DNA from: Aplysia californica
Lineage: Eukaryota > Mollusca > Gastropoda > Aplysiida > Aplysiidae
Direction of reading: 5' to 3'
DNA: 64,000 nt
Assembly: GCF_000002075.1 (NCBI RefSeq)
Contig: NW_004797295.1
Span: 366,993-430,992 of the forward strand
The notes under the pieces: model-generated
Database searches by the model: none
Seen by the model: only the letters and a program-made list of their open reading frames with translations
What the model was told of the DNA's origin: nothing
Made by a program: the position numbers and the translations under genes
Part shown: piece after piece, positions 36,213-51,700 of the stretch
Layout: each line of letters opens with the position of its first letter
Position numbering within the stretch: position 1 is the stretch's first letter

Positions 36213-37075
36213 CATTTAAACCTGAGTAAGACAGCCATGCATTATCGACGAGAAAAGTGGTCAATGAGACAGGTGGCCGTCTTATGCAGGACTGATCAAA
36301 ATGAAGAAAACATCATTTCCTTCTGAGGTCTCAACTGAAGGTTTATCAAGGCTTAAGACTTATTACGAAGGCTTAAGACTTATTATTATTATTAAGATTG
36401 CCGTAAGGCTAATTAAAATGTTGAGGGGGGGGGGGGTTCTTTTGTAAGGGGGAAGGGGATGGAAGGTTTTTGTGGAATTTTTCACTGTTAGTTCAATTTT
36501 CTTCTAATTATGATAACATGCAAGGTTGAAATTAAAAACTAAATGTGTCTGACAAAGGAGACCGACTGCCATCGTAAAAGAAATGGTTCGCCTCCACTCA
36601 GCGAATGAGCGACACTTTTGTCACAAGTTCATGTTGACGTCTATTGTTACTGACGACAGGGTAAACAAAGCGACTGCTCACTTATGATTAGTGTACGAGT
36701 TGTGGGCGGGGCTTAAAGTGCCTCCCCCACCAGCAGCTGAAAATCGATTGTTACCGACGGGTCATCATGGGTAAATTAAATAGTAGGAGCTCATTCATAA
36801 GAGAGACTAACAATAACGACAGAAGAATGGATTGGGACGGCTTGCCCACAGTGTCGGTACTGTCAGTGACCAATATGTAATTTTTGACAAAGCGTCGGAC
36901 AATGAGAGATTTGTGCGGCTATCTTAGACCGTTTTTGGGGGTATTAGTTGATAGAATATAGTGGCTGTGGCAGGCAGATAATCGTTTAACAGTGTAATTA
37001 TATAGAAAAAACACTATAGGGAAATGGCAAGTGGCCGTTTGTATTATACACGTGGCCGTCTCGGCAGGTTCACTG
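36213..37075. mobile_element. pogo/Tigger-like non-autonomous element
   Basis: An 863-bp segment between TA dinucleotides (36211-36212 and 37076-37077). The right end, read inward, is CAGTGAACCTGCCGAGACGG; the left end is the related CATTTAAACCTGAGTAAGAC. Subterminal GACGGCCAC motifs are shared with the element at 51739-52106. No transposase is recognisable. It lies just past the probable VPS11 poly(A) site. Confidence 0.7.
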
Positions 37076-37894
37076 TATTTGTTATGAAAGTGATTGGCAG
37101 AAGATAATGTTAACTAACTAATGGTGTACCTGCTTTAAAGAGCAGACTTTCCTGGTTTAGCTTCCATTCCAAGATATTTCCAATTTAATAGGCTCTGATC
37201 CATGGTTGAATTTGAAATTCTGCTTATAGATTACTTCATGTGTAAGAAGGATTGTAGTTCTGTTCTCAGGACTCTTTGTCAAGTGTCTTTTGACTGGAGT
37301 TTTGCTTTTGCTTCTGAACTTTTTTCTTCTTCTCTTTCCATTTGTGTCTGTGACAGCTGAGACTTAGAGCGGCAAAATAAGTAATGTACACATATATATG
37401 CACACTTTATATTTACCTGCACTTGACAAGATAGATTTTGTGTTCAGCATTCATTTGGTAATTTGGTACGGTATGTTTTGGGTTTCAATGCCCCTTTAAA
37501 ACACTGTGGTTGTTTAATAATTAATAGGGAGGGAATGAGGAGTTTGATAGGATTAAGCCATGAGCAGAAAGCCTCGAACACTCCTGGACAATTACAAAAA
37601 AAAGATAAGGGCAGTGCTAAACTGCATTCACAAGCCGTAGCTTAGCAATACCAGTGTGTCAACTGTCTCATGATGCAGGACTGCAAGACATAAGAGTAAC
37701 AATCTTGAAAATCTGCAGTTTTCAAAAGACATCCTTACAACTTGACAGTAGTCATCTTACACCTGTGGTTGTTGCAAAGTCATGACAGCTTAAAAAGATG
37801 TAGAAAAATCTAGTAGGAGCTAAGAACTATCTAACCACAAGGACAGTAAATGAAACAATGAGGGTAACCACTACCATACACACATATGTATAAC

Positions 37895-40800
37895 CAAGCT
37901 TTATTTATTCAGCTGTTACACGGTAAGAAAACAATCCAAAATAATTTATACAAGTATAATCAAACAACCATAGCAGTAGACTGAAATTTCCAGCCAAAAC
38001 TGAGATGTTTACACAACACCATGCCAGACGCAACCTTTCTCAGGGAGGACTAGAAAGTGATAAATGTTCCGGTAAAACGAATATCATATTCAGCGAGCAG
38101 TTTGTTATACACTGTTCCAAGAACGATGTATAGGTTACCTACGCCTACATGTAAGTTGGAGCCATTTTAAACAAAGAGCCGATAAACAACAGAAGAGAAT
38201 AACATGAGCCATAGAACTACACAATGTGTAATAACACATGTAATAAATTGGTTCAGTGCAAATCCACAGATAATACGTGTGTGTGTGTCTGAAGAAAGGC
38301 ACGAAAAGTCAGATTTTAACATTTTTGGGGGGATTAGGGAGTTTTGTAATTTAAAAAATACAATGTTGAGTAGGCCTACAATGTTTTTGGCTGTATTTTT
38401 TTAAATATTGCATGTTTTGTGAGGTAGGGTATTACAAATATGATTTCAAGAAGAAGGGCTACACAGTACACTGTCAAAACAGCAAAGGGTAAGGATGTGT
38501 AATTAGTGCGGTTAGTTTGCAGATGTAGATATTCATGTGCATAGTGAAGGGAAAATTCATTGAATATTTTGGAACAAAATGTTCGATTCTACTGCACTGA
38601 TAGTTCAGAGCTGGGAATAGAAGAAGACAAACCTCAAGCACCAATTTTTAAAGTCTGGTTTTAATATCTATTTAAATTTTTTTATAGAAAACCCTACCAT
38701 CAAAGTAATTCCTGAGATACTTAGAAGTCAGGTAAAGTAAAATCCTTTCAAATTATGATTGAATTTTTACTTAATCAGTAGTAAGCCTGTAGTTCGAAAC
38801 GATATGGGTCAACTTTCTCAAGCCACACACACATATAATATTTTAATTCAAAAGTTTGCACAATAAAAATTTTTTTTTTAAAGAAATCCAAACAAATGCC
38901 ATGGATATTTTCAGTTTCCTGCAGAGGAGTTGCATGGCATTGGGTTTACATCACAACTCAAACTATTTTTACTAGTATTTGAAAATAACTATTTCAATCA
39001 CTTTGAGCTTCAATTTATCCGCACCAAATACTCAAACATGACCATTTACTCAAAACAAAGTACAAAAATGGCATAGAAACTTATGGAAAATCCTTTTATC
39101 TTAAATTAATATCCAGAGGCCTATGAACTGCATTGGAAAATGTGAAAGGAACAGTTCAGCCACATACAACCCAATGGCCAGACATTTTGTGGTACATAAG
39201 TTACTAAATCTTGGACATTCACTTCAGTGGAGTCCGCTTAAAAAGAAATCTGTCAGACTGCCAGATTTTTTTTTGTTTAGCCACATTTTTGGCTTAGATA
39301 GGACACCGAAATAGATGGGAAAAAATGGGGATTTTATTTTCTTCAGTTTACTGCTGTTTTTGGATTAATAGTGTTTGAATTAAGAAGACTCTCCTGTACT
39401 TGATATTCCAGATGTTCACAGAACTGAGACCTCCGAAAAATCATAAAAACCTGAGTAGCACTATCCAAAAATCCAACAAAATAAAGAGGGAACAAGTAGA
39501 GGATTATTCTGGCATACTATTGCAATATAACTGATCATGTATTCATGTATGGTCAGATACATCACAAATGAAAGCAGAAGTGGCAGCATTTCAAAAAGAC
39601 TTGCTCATAGAATAAAATACCAACTAACATTGTCATCTTCACCGAATCTGTCTGCCTTACAAACAATGGAAAACAGTGAAGCTGACAGCAAGGAAGACAT
39701 CCACAGTCATAGCAGTTGACAGAACACTCGTCCTTTGCTGTCAGGCTTGCACTTCATTGGATATAAGGACAAATAGACATACCATGCAAAAAGAAAGCAC
39801 ACAGTTGTGCAAAAAAGCAGCTCTTACTCACACTCAGTTCAGCTAGCCAGAATCATTCACTTAAGTGACCAAAAAAATCTGTAAATAAATCTAGAGAGGA
39901 ATGACTGAATATTGGGGCATGGCCAACTTTAAGGAGGTATGTTATGAACAGGACAAACCCCGAGCACAACATAACATCCTCAAACAGCACTACAATTTTC
40001 TATCTTTGATCCATCATGAGTACCCCAAAATCCAACCACCAGGTCTGATATGTGATCACCCTCATGAAACAGTCCACTATCTGTTCTTCCAACCTATAGG
40101 AGATGTAAATCAGTCACTTCTTACTCTCACTCAGCCCTTACCAAAACAAACACCCTATAATACAATAGATAGCAGCTTTACCAAGACTTCTATCATCTAC
40201 AAGATGACAATTTCCCTATGACTGCTAAAATAACAAAACAAAAGCTACCTACTAGCCACCACATGGTATGAGCTCCGGTTCTTACCTTGTCTTTGTGAGT
40301 AAATAAAGGTTACGAATTCACTAGCCCAGAGTTGAGCAGTTCATTTACAACAATTAAAACAATAACTTATCAAACAATCAGACTTTTTAAATTCTGGACC
40401 AGAGACACTTATGGCTACTGAACAGGTTCCCATTTCAAATGACTGGGTACCTAGCTTATTTCAGACAATTTCAATCAACTTGTATAATTCACGGATCTGC
40501 TCATAAATAACTAATGCATGAACAGAATTCTGATTTTAGTAATGATGCTGCTTGTCGTACTCCCGTTGTTCAAGATATCAGCAAAAATCTTGATTTTCTC
40601 ACGACTGTGATTTCCGACTCCTCAACTTCAAGTAGCTAGGAACCAAACAGCTAGACCAAACTAATACTGCTTTCACATCTTTATAGGGCTTGAACATTTC
40701 TTTAACTCCTTATCTCCGGGAAGCCGCTCCCAGTGTCAGTGCACATTCCTTTACGATGACTTTGACATCAAATTACTTTTCGGCGCCTCTTTTACCGGGA

Positions 40801-42096
40801 GTTCATTCATAAGATGAAGAACTATCAAAATAGGTTCACTTGTTTTGATTTGATGACCCATTTAGTGACATTTTTGTCATTTTCAGATTTAGTACCAAAA
40901 AAGGCCCCAGCATAGTGGGTTTATCCCCCTCAGAGATAAAGAGTTAATTTGATCATTTGAAATGTCAAAAAACGACATGTGCTTCATTTTGTCCCATTGC
41001 GACATATGTTGACAGACCTTTACTCATAACTCATATCACTATTTTTAAAATGATTATTTTTAAGTAAGCCTGTATAAATTTATACTGAACTAAAAAGAAA
41101 AAAACCCTTAGAAATAAACAATGCCCATTCAATAAACAAAGGAACATATGTATAGTATAAAGTTACATAATTCTTTCACTTAACCGATACTTTTCAAAAA
41201 CAAAATGTATAAAAAAATTGACACTTGAAGGACATGGATGAACCGTGAAAGTCAGCTTAGTCAGGTGATTTTTACAATTTTCAGCTATACCACAGAGTGT
41301 TTTTGACAAGAGAAAATTATTCCAAACAAATCTCTTGTCATTTCCTGCTTCCTGTAAAAGCATGCTTTCACAAATAAAATGATTTTCTGATCAAAGCCTT
41401 ACAACAGGTAAACAAAACATGCTGACAATGTCATTAAACACAAGCTGAGTAATTCCAAAGGGTACTCAAGAGTCTAACGGGCCATAAAATTAAATCCTGT
41501 TGACAATGAATTAATCAAAATGCAATGACAATGATTATACTAGCACACTAAGAATCCGAAATAATTTCATAATGTTCACCTTCTGCTAGAATCCTGACTC
41601 CAATTCTAAGATGATATTGCACAGAAACATCCCTATTTACAAATAACGTTCCTTCCCCTGATCAAAACAATGCACATATCTGAAAATCTACGGGTATCAC
41701 CTCCATAAATTACTGGTGCTGCATGTAATCTGAATATCTTAAAAAATCCAGACCCACACAAATGTATTTTACTTTACAATATTGGTCCACCAGGAATTTT
41801 GCTAGATTGCGTCCGCTTTAAAGTTACTATTACATCTGTAGAAAAAAGGAGTGTTTTCAAAGGACAAATATTTTCTCACTCTATATTGAGAGTTTTCTGC
41901 AAAACTGGCCAGGAATAAATCAATATATACAAATTATTGGCAATACTAACAATATTTAATATCGACTTATGACTTTCCCCAAATAAAAACAGTCAGTGAC
42001 ACACTGCATAACTTTACACACACTTTCATAACTCACCCTACACTCTGAGTGAGAGACTAGATCATCAAAATTTCACCGAGATCATAACATCGAAAG
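37895..42096 (-). other. Probable long 3' UTR of the HMG20-like gene
   Basis: Between the stop codon at 42097-42099 and a minus-strand AATAAATAAA-type signal near 37900-37910 there is AT-rich sequence with no coding gene. It is interrupted by a small TTAA-flanked MITE at 40706-40943. The 3' UTR call is inference from the poly(A) signal and the absence of other features; other signals could end transcription earlier. Confidence 0.4.
40706..40943. mobile_element. TTAA-flanked piggyBac-type MITE
   Basis: A 238-bp element starting CTCCTTATCTC and ending GAGATAAAGAG, an inverted pair, directly flanked by TTAA on both sides (40702-40705 and 40944-40947). It has no coding capacity. It sits in the presumed 3' UTR of the HMG20-like gene. 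Confidence 0.75.
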
Positions 42097-45000
42097 TCAC
42101 AAATTAATAATACCAAACAGTGTAGGCACCATTTTCAAAGCATCATTTTGCACAATCAAGGAAGACGTAGTGGAGGTGAGAGTTTGAATTTCTTCTTCCA
42201 GCTTTACTTGAAACTCCTGAATTGAGAAAAGGAAGAATAAGTTATCGACACTTCGCAATGATAAAAAAAACATACTTTTATAATGTAAAACTTTGATCTG
42301 TGATTTTACAGACATAGTCTCTCTGTGACACATGAACCATATTCTGAGATGTTCAAGACAGAGATCTAAACAACAGTTTTTAAAATCAGGGAACAAGGCC
42401 CTGTCATCTTGACATACACAAGGAAAGAATGGCTCTTGTCGGAGTTACATTATGCTACTCTGCCATAAGCTGACAAAACGCCTTTTTTCCTTTTTGATAC
42501 CAGATTTTTTTACTTGCTAAATCGAAAGCCTGATCATTTACCCTACTTATGAGAGAAAAATTAAAGTGAAACTGCGACTAGTTTTTGAATAAGTTAGAAT
42601 TCAAATTTCCGAAGAACAATTTTTTATAATAGTTACGTTGACAAAAAGGAAAAAGCCTCTTTACCTCGAAACTGCTGTGAATTTTAAAAAAGGCGTTTTG
42701 TCAGCGTACGACAGTATTGTAGTTTAATGATATAAACTTCATAATATGCAAGGCAGATATCAGCACCCAGGAGAGCAATGTCAGGAGATCTAGACTGCCA
42801 ACACTCTCTGGCATACCAACAGCAGTGCCGCATCACTGACAGGTTAGCCCTATTCATTCACCATATCAAAACTAAGAATTTTAAACAACCTCAGAGACGA
42901 TAGAAAAAAAGAGACGAAAAGTACACAAAAACATACAAAAAGCAAATTTGAATCTCACTACTTACTTGTAAAGTTTGAATCTCTTTGCACATGGCAACAT
43001 TATCTTGCAATGACTTGTTCAAACATTTTTTGAGCACTGAGATTTCTTGTTCCCTCTCTGAAAAAAAAAGTACAACAAGTAGCCATCAGTTCAGCTGTGG
43101 TCTATACAATACTCTACAAAGTGATACAAAATGGGAAAAAAGAAATCTACCAAGAAACAGAAAAAGGCATAAAAAAATGAAAAATATCATAAACTTTATG
43201 ACTCTTTATCATCTAGAATTTGGAAAGATTTTCTGAGCATGTGAAAAGTAAACTGCTTAGAATTAGGAATTAGCTAACCCCTTTGTTGCCAGGGGGCTAT
43301 GAACTCCTTCTGATAGCACTGATTTTCAGCTAAGCTCGTTAATCAGGACAGCAGTCTCACATCTCAGAGTTGTGAACTCGCTGTCTAGATTGAGCTCACT
43401 TGTGACATATATTTGGACGCCGGGTCTTTGATGGTATCACTTTCCTCATTCCTTATAATCCCCATAATTTTTTTAAACTTGCAAATCTAAGACATAAGGT
43501 GAAATTTGCTTCAATTTTTAACCATTTAGGTGTTTACTATTTGCCACAGCACAAGTTCGACCACAATAATACACCTGTGTTAATCACTCCCTTGCAAGCC
43601 TTGCAGTAAATTAATACTTGCAAATTTGCTACCGATGTGCACATTTTCTTATATTCGAATAAGACCCACAGTGCTTGTAGCTAAATCTTTGTAAGAGGAA
43701 TTAGAACCTGATGATTAGTGGGATGTACATATAAAGTCAAACAGGCAACCAGGCACAGCAAAGTTTGCCAACTTCCATGACACCCATGGTATGGCACAAA
43801 GCTAAAAATTTCACATTTTCTTGTCGTACTAGATACATCATAAGGCAATGCAGGGGTTAAGAATTAGGCCTAACAAAAATATTTACATTTTTGTAACAGT
43901 GACTCCCCCGATTCCTTCCCACATTCACATAACCTTCTCCATGTGTGCAGCCCTCGAAATAAGGAAAAGATGAATGTTCAAATTTTGAGAGCACATTTTT
44001 AACATGTTAACATGTGTCTCCTCTTTTTTATCTTTTTTTTTTGTTGAGAATGGTCTATTGGGACCAGACTGTAATTCGAAAGAAAATGTATTCAAAGACA
44101 CATGAATATAACTCTCAACCATAGGAATTAGCTCACCATAATTCTTCTGGATAAATTCCATCATGAAACCATGGATATCCACTGGTCCGGAGCTGGTACT
44201 TGCAAAGCTGCCGTCATTACTATTGCTGGTCTGTAGCGCAGGGTGGAACTCGTCCTGAGTCTCCTCGGACACGACCAGAGCCCCGTCCATCATGGCCTGT
44301 TCCTCTTGCTGCTGCCTCAGGATTTCTTTCTCAACAGCACCTGTTTGTGGAAGTTGAATAAATGAGCTTTCAAGGGTAAGTATTATAAAAGCAAATGAGA
44401 CTTTGGCAGGGAATGAAACAAAACAGCAACACTGCAGGACATGGTGGCTGCATCATTGTAGCACACAGAGGCATGTTTGAGCAGACACAAGTCCTACGTC
44501 GACAAAGCAGTGAAGGGGTTTACAGAAAAAATGATGAATTAAAATATATCGAATTCTCTGCTCTTCAGAAGTTAAGTCAAGGACTTTTCTGTCAAAGCAA
44601 AAAAAAAAAGAAAATGTGTAAAGCAGTACCGTAAGGTGAATCAAAAGAAGAAGAGAAATGAACTAAGTACCCTATTTCTTGTTATAACTGATATGGTTAA
44701 ATAATACAAAAGAATAGTATACCTGTTACTGCTTGCAGATGGGTCCTTCCATACATGTGTTCCCGTTTATTGTGCAAGGAACTGAAGTACACATCACAGA
44801 CTTTACAATGAAGCTCATCCGAGTTATCCTTTGGACAAGACAAAAATTATTTCCATTAATAAATTCCTCAGAAATTTATTTTGCAAATACAGCTTTAAGA
44901 TCTCCCTAAACTGAAAAACAAAAGAAAACATTAAAAAGTGAATTTTGTTCAAGTCCTCCCCTCTTCTCCTTTCATTATGGTTCCCTCTGAACTCCTTCAT

Positions 45001-45706
45001 AGAAACAAAAGAATCACTCAGTACAGTTGCTGAAAGGGCACTAGTTACCACATGCTCATCATTTTATCACATAATACATCTTTCAAGTACACTGCTATAT
45101 CTTAAGCTTTGTTTCCATTCTTTATTCTGTGTACAACCTCTTGTTATTCTTTGTACAACCTCATGTATCAGAAACTTGAAAAAAAACCGCATACCATGTC
45201 TATGTTCACTTTACCTTAAAAAAGATATGTGTCAAATGTTTCGTAACAATGCCTCTTTGCTGGACACTACTAGACAAAATAGGCAAAAAAGAAAACCAAT
45301 CTTTTTCTTGCTGAAAAATGTACAAAAGGTTTTTTTAAAGTCAAAATTATAAAATTTACTCAAGGTCTGGCACAATAAATTACTCTTGTCAAAAAAGGTC
45401 TGTTTTGTAACTCCACCGAGCGGGCTCCAGTTGGGCAAAAACCCTCATTAATAAACTGTGCCGCATCTCTGCAGCACAAGAATCAATTCCATTAATCAAT
45501 ATTCATACTTTTGACCAGTTGACATAGTTATTTTCTACAGTGAAAACCATATATAACAGGCCCGGTAATAACAGGGATCCGGTAATAACAGGGATTTTTT
45601 AAATCCGATTTTTCCTACTCTTTGTCTCTATTAAAAGTTATCGGCAATAACAGGGCCTCATCAGAGCCCAACCGGTTATAGCAGGGACAAAGGCTCGTTA
45701 ACAATG

Positions 45707-45783
<77 letters not shown>

Positions 45784-48670
45784 AGGCAGTGATGGAGCAA
45801 GGCCATGCAAGCCATGCCACTGCAAGCACAGGCAGCGTGTGAAGCGAGAGAGGGCTGCGGTGTGCTGCAGACCTCGATCTAGCCCTATACCTAGCAACAC
45901 AAACGAGTAATGTGTCTACTGCCACCAACGAGGTCAAGCGCAAGAGAAAATGCCTTTCAAATTGACAAAAAATACGAAGTAATCCAGGCTGTTGACAAAA
46001 AGCAAGCTCCACTGGCAAAGATTTGTCGTTAGTTCGACACTCCACAAGGGTCGATTGACACCGTTATCAAGGATAGAGAGAAGATAGTGGCAGCATACTC
46101 CAATGGAAAGTTTGCTCCGGATCGAAAGAAGATGAGACTACCCGATGCAAATGCTGTGGACCAAGCTCTTCTGAAGTGGTTTAAGGAGGCAAGGAGAAAG
46201 TTGGTGCCAAAACCCCTGTTCGTGGGTACTTGTGGCAAAGGAAACTACTACCCGTGAATAAGTACAGCTGGTTTAGTCCACAAATGCTTACTTTCCTTGC
46301 ATTTCTGATTTAACAGGGATCGGATATAACAGGACATTTTCTCTACTCCCACCATCCCTGTTATATCAGGTTTCCACTGTATTTTGAAAGCAAACATTGT
46401 TGCAGTCAAAAGAAAACTAAGTAATGGTAGCGCTAATTTCTTTCATTCACCCTGTAAAACATAGTCAATGAGAGTAAAGCATTTTTCAGTGACTTTGTGA
46501 TGCATGATATAATTTGAAAAGTTTCCTTTACACTATGCTTTTTTTTAACATACGCGTTTTTACGACCCAATCAAAACAATTTAGATCATTTAGGGGGTAG
46601 GCTCCCAACCTTGCGCGTCTGGGCCAACCCGGATTGAGAGGGATGCAACATCCCAGCAGACAGCCCAAGATACTCGATAAAGATTTTTCACTACTCAAGA
46701 ATCTAACTTGGGTCTCCTGCTTGCAACAGCGGAGCCCCTGTTTGCTACACCAGACCTCCGTACACAGCGCTCAGTCAATAGAATAGCATGAATTCCTTCG
46801 CAAAAAAAAAACCCAGCTTAAGTCAACAAATTGTGATAAAACAGGTGTTTACCTCATCATCCACACATGATAAAATGTCAGCATTCTCTTGGTCACTTGG
46901 TACACTGCCTGTACACAAAAATGGAAGTAAGTTGTAGACAGGTTGGCAGACAAGACATCAAAAAGGTCTAAAACAAACTGAATATGACTCGGGGTGAGGG
47001 GGGGGGGGAATCAATACTTAAGGAATAGACAATTACATTTAGGCAAGAAAGAGAATTAGTCTCAGCTATGATCTTCTATGTCTAAAAAGATTAATATCTA
47101 AATTAGACATTTATTTTTAAAGCAAAACATAAACTTCTTAAACAGCAGTTATTCCGCTTATTGATTAACTAAATCTATGAAAAAGTTTGATGACTTACAT
47201 ACAAATCATCTACAAAAGAAATCTGAAGACTTTTAAGTGATTGTATAACTGACTGACATTTAGATGACAAAAAACGTTAGTTTTCATACTTTTCTTGAAT
47301 ATTTAGTTTTACCACTACAAACAAGCCCTCGATTTATCATAATAATTAAAAACACTTGACAATCGATAATACAACTCACCACCATTCTGCAGCAAGATCT
47401 TTTTACGTATTGTTTCTTGATAAGTGTCCGAAGACTTGAATGCCTTAAGTTCCTCTCTGTATCTTTTCTTGTCTGCCTCAGCAGCTGCCAGGTATTTCTG
47501 AACAGAAGCAAACATTTGTGTAATTTTAGATATTATCTCATCCTCTTAAAAACAGTAACACCTTTACACCAAAGGGAATCAAAATATCAGTATAAAAGTC
47601 ACACGTAACTCACATTTGGTAAAATTACTCTGAAATTCAAATCAGGTATTTGACAATACAACAAAACTTTCCAGTCACTACATTTCTTTCAACACACAGC
47701 TCTTTACTGACTTCATTTTGTAAGTGTAAAAGCAAAAGTGTAAATTCTTAAACAATTTTTTTATTAATAATAATACCATGCATTTTTGGTCCATGGCACT
47801 CTAGAATATGTGTTGCTTACAAAACATGATCAAATATTACCTCCTTGACATCTGGTGCCAGAGAGCTCCATTCCTGCCCAAGTATCTTTGTCACCTCTGG
47901 AAAGCTGATTTCAGGATGATTTTCCTTGATTTCTCTCCGCCGATCCATGGCATACAACACATACCTACAAGCCGGAAAGTTGGTCAAAAACAGGGTCAGT
48001 TTTTGCTCTGTGTTAATTAAACACTTTTCAAATTCAAATAAAAAGCAGGGATTCAATGTAGCCAAATAGCAGAATATTCATTTCACATACATTTCTTTTT
48101 TTTTTACGGCGCTTGCAACTGCACAAGGTCATATGAGCGTGCGGGACACATCAAACATTTTCAGTAGGTAGGATGTTTTGAATTTTGCCCGAGTGGTGGC
48201 CAAAGCCTACTCTTTTCGATTTTGGACCACCAAGGGATCTTTAACGTGCGCAACTTGCACATGGGACCTCCGAGGTTTTTCTCCCTTGTCTAAGGAGGCT
48301 AGAGGCAGACCTTTCCTACCAGAAGATCAGGGGTGTGGCTGAAAGACAGCAGTAAGAAGGAGCCAAGGAGAACCGGTGGAAAGGCTGCAGAAAGAGTCAG
48401 AAGGCCAGAGGAGGGGCAAAGGAGGTGAGGGGGTGGGGGCAGAAAATGGAGAAGAAAGCAAACAACAGACCATTGCTTGAGAGCAGGAAAGGGGGTGAAA
48501 GGAGACAATTTAGAGAAGTAAAATTTCCGTCGCTATCTGGATTCGAACCCACGACCCATGTAATGAGAGGCGAACCTTAACCTCTAGGCCACATTTTTTA
48601 ATTCAGAAAAGTCTTGTAAAGCTGTAAAACATACATTACCAGTAATTAAAGCTACAAGAGGGAGGGAGGG

Positions 48671-48750
<80 letters not shown>

Positions 48751-51700
48751 GGACAAATTGTTAAGGAAACAGACTAGGATATCATACATGTAACATTAAC
48801 TGACAATTTATGGCACATCTCACTGAGCTCATGTGAAGAAAAAGGGTTTAGCCATCAGGAAGCCTCTTGGAGACTCACACATACTTGACTCACAGACGAA
48901 CTTTAATTCATTTTTAAAACTAGTTTCAGATTATAGGGAGAGATACGCTCTATAGATACACTCATCCAAACAGAAAAAAAACCCACTTTCAGTTACGAAA
49001 TAACGTGCAATCTGGACAGATATTTAATTTCCTTAAAGTTCAGTGTGTTCACCAATTTTTGTTTGCTCTCCTATTGCTGAACAAAGCTTCAAAATCTTTG
49101 ACAAATTCAACCATGCCATCGTTGTTCTCAGCTACTAGAAAGAAAAGTAGATGAACTATAGCTGAACTGAAAATGTTCTACAGCAAGTAAGAGGAAATAA
49201 TCAGGACAATTGCATTGCATCCCATTAATAAACAGACCAGTAAGGTAAACAAAAACACGACATACCCAGTGAGTGGGGCTCTGGGTCCCATAACAACAGG
49301 CTCTTTTTTCCGTTTTTTACCTTTTGGCCAGCCACCTTTTCGTTTCTGAAAGGAGGAAGGAGCAAAAAGTCAAAAAAATATAGATATAACAAAAGTAAAC
49401 AACAACAAAAAGAACTATTGGAAGAGTTTATGATGTATTTGACAAATAAAAAGTTACACTGTAAGATGTCCTTGTAAGTTTAATCACTTAGAAGATTTAT
49501 TTGTTTATTTTAAAAGACCATAAAAAACCACCTGAGGGACCCATACAAAGAAGTTTCAATAAAATGAATCCAATCCCGAAAAATAGAAACACCTCAACGA
49601 CAGTAAGAATAAGGCCATATGTGGTCAGCCCTTTTATACCACAGTCAAAGCTGGATATCTACTAAAGACAGTGAAAATAGTTGGTGAAATTGGGTGCTTG
49701 TAAAAATAATGAAATCTAAGAAACAGGTCATTTCCTGCTACTAGAGGAATTTTTATCAATTTTTCTTTTTTTTTGTCTTAACACCTTTAATGTCCATCTA
49801 GAAACACATTTCTGTGTGGATTTTTTACTGAAAAATGTTGACCAAAAGCACACAAAATCTACATTTGCAGTTTCCAAGGACATTACAGCCTTGGAACTCA
49901 CCAAACTTTGATGGCCATTTTCTCGCTAGTTAACTTCTGAAACCAGGCAAGCCCCATATCCTGCAATCACAAATATCTTCACTTCTATTCAAGATCAATG
50001 GTTATTTTTTTCATCGTAAGCCAGATAAATTTTTAAAATTTGAAACGATACCAATAACTCCATATGCCCAAAAATTGACAAGCCCCAGAATCCACCGCGA
50101 CATGATACTAAAGGCAAGGCAACTAAAATGTGGTTGCTTTGGTGACTTTAGATATTCATGGAAGGAAAAGAAATCAAACAGGTGGTGCTGAAAAAAGCCA
50201 GAGAGGGACAGTCACTATTGATACTAATTACGAAGAGACAAATGCTGTTCTTCGGACACTTGACTTGACATAAAGGCCTTACATACTTTCCTCTTACATA
50301 AAAAATAGAAGTACTAGGTAGACCAAGAATAACTTGGATAATTTGAACAGAAGGATGACGAGTAAAGACCACGATAGTATTGTTGGTTTATTTTGGAGCA
50401 TCCAAACAGAGGAATGAGAAGTGAATCATAAAAGCAGATGTCTGTTTCAGCACCCGAAGAAGGAGGAGGAGGAGGAGGAGGAGGAGGAGGCGGAGGAGGA
50501 TGAGGATCATCTCCATCATATTTCAAATTCTTAACTTTATGAATAAAGTTACAATGTCAAAAAAGGGAAAAAGGAATCAGTCCTGTGGTTCTTGCCTCTG
50601 ATCCATGGCTGCATTAAGCAAACACTAAAATGAAGAGAGAGTCGGTGAGCACAACTCCAGCAGCAAGTAGCTAGTACATTTTATGAGATGTGGCAGAGCA
50701 TCTTTAGGTGAAAATAACATACTGTTGTGCAGACTTCTGTGGTTTCATCAGTCAGAGGCATCTGTGGATCTGCAATCACACTAGACATGTCGGTCTGTAG
50801 TTGTGTTCCAACATCTGCATCACTGTGGAGTCTTTCTTGAATCCCACTGCTGTCATCCTACAGTAAAATACAAATGTGCAATTTGATGCATTTTGTATCG
50901 TCTGCCTATTATGCATGTCCTGTCAATGTCCTTTGAAAGCTAATTTTGATTTTGTTATAAAAAAAAAATTTTTACTGTCCAAATTGAAGTGGACTGTTAA
51001 AAATTTTGAAAAAAGACCCATTTCCGCTGTACATAGTTGTTGTTATCGATTCAGTTCCACTATAGTCATACATCATGAACTGCAACTGTATTTCATAGTT
51101 TGCATGGTCCTTCAAATAATTTGAAAGAAACCCAATTTCAATGTTTAATTTGAAAAATCATAATGTCATAACTGAGGTCATTTCTCCTCACTATTTTTCT
51201 TTTAATGCATAGGCTTCTAACCTGTAAATGAGAAGTCAATCCAACAGAGTCATCCTGCAGTGCACCTTTCATGTCCATGTCATTGTAACCTGATGCAGTG
51301 TCCACATCAACAGTGCTATCACAAGCACTGAATAATGACACTGAAACAAGAGTGGAGAAAGATCAATGATTTCATTAGAATATCTAGGACCCAATGTATT
51401 ATTTTTGTATGTGGTCTGCGGTATTGCATGTTCTAAACAACTTGTGCGTGTTTGTCACTTTCCTGTAGACAGCCACAACAACTGAAAGATGTTCAAATGA
51501 AGAAGACAGAAATAAATAGATGATCAGGAAATGTTTGCCACTCGACATCTAGTGTGGGAAAAAAAAGAGGACATGAAGGAAGAAAACAGGGCTCAAAACT
51601 ATAAATATCTACTCCAGCACCGTTTTGTGATTGTATTTAAAATCCAGAACTACATATTGTGCACTTCAAAGCACATTTCATTTCATAAAACAAACGGACC

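Noticed and set aside
45615-46045. Minus-strand open frames rich in serine and leucine
   Set aside because: They are translations of the (GA)n microsatellite inside the Tigger element, not genes.
48665-48753. Regular GACA repeats as a possible CRISPR-like array
   Set aside because: The unit is 4 bp with no spacers; it is a simple microsatellite in animal DNA.
50314-50526. Polyproline open frame on the minus strand
   Set aside because: It comes from a GGA triplet repeat within an intron of the HMG20-like gene; flanking exons join in phase without it.
49346-50722. A missing small exon of the HMG20-like gene in intron 4
   Set aside because: A first reading suggested a phase mismatch, but exon 50857-50723 ends in phase 0 and 49345-49266 starts in phase 0 (KRKGGW), so no extra exon is needed.
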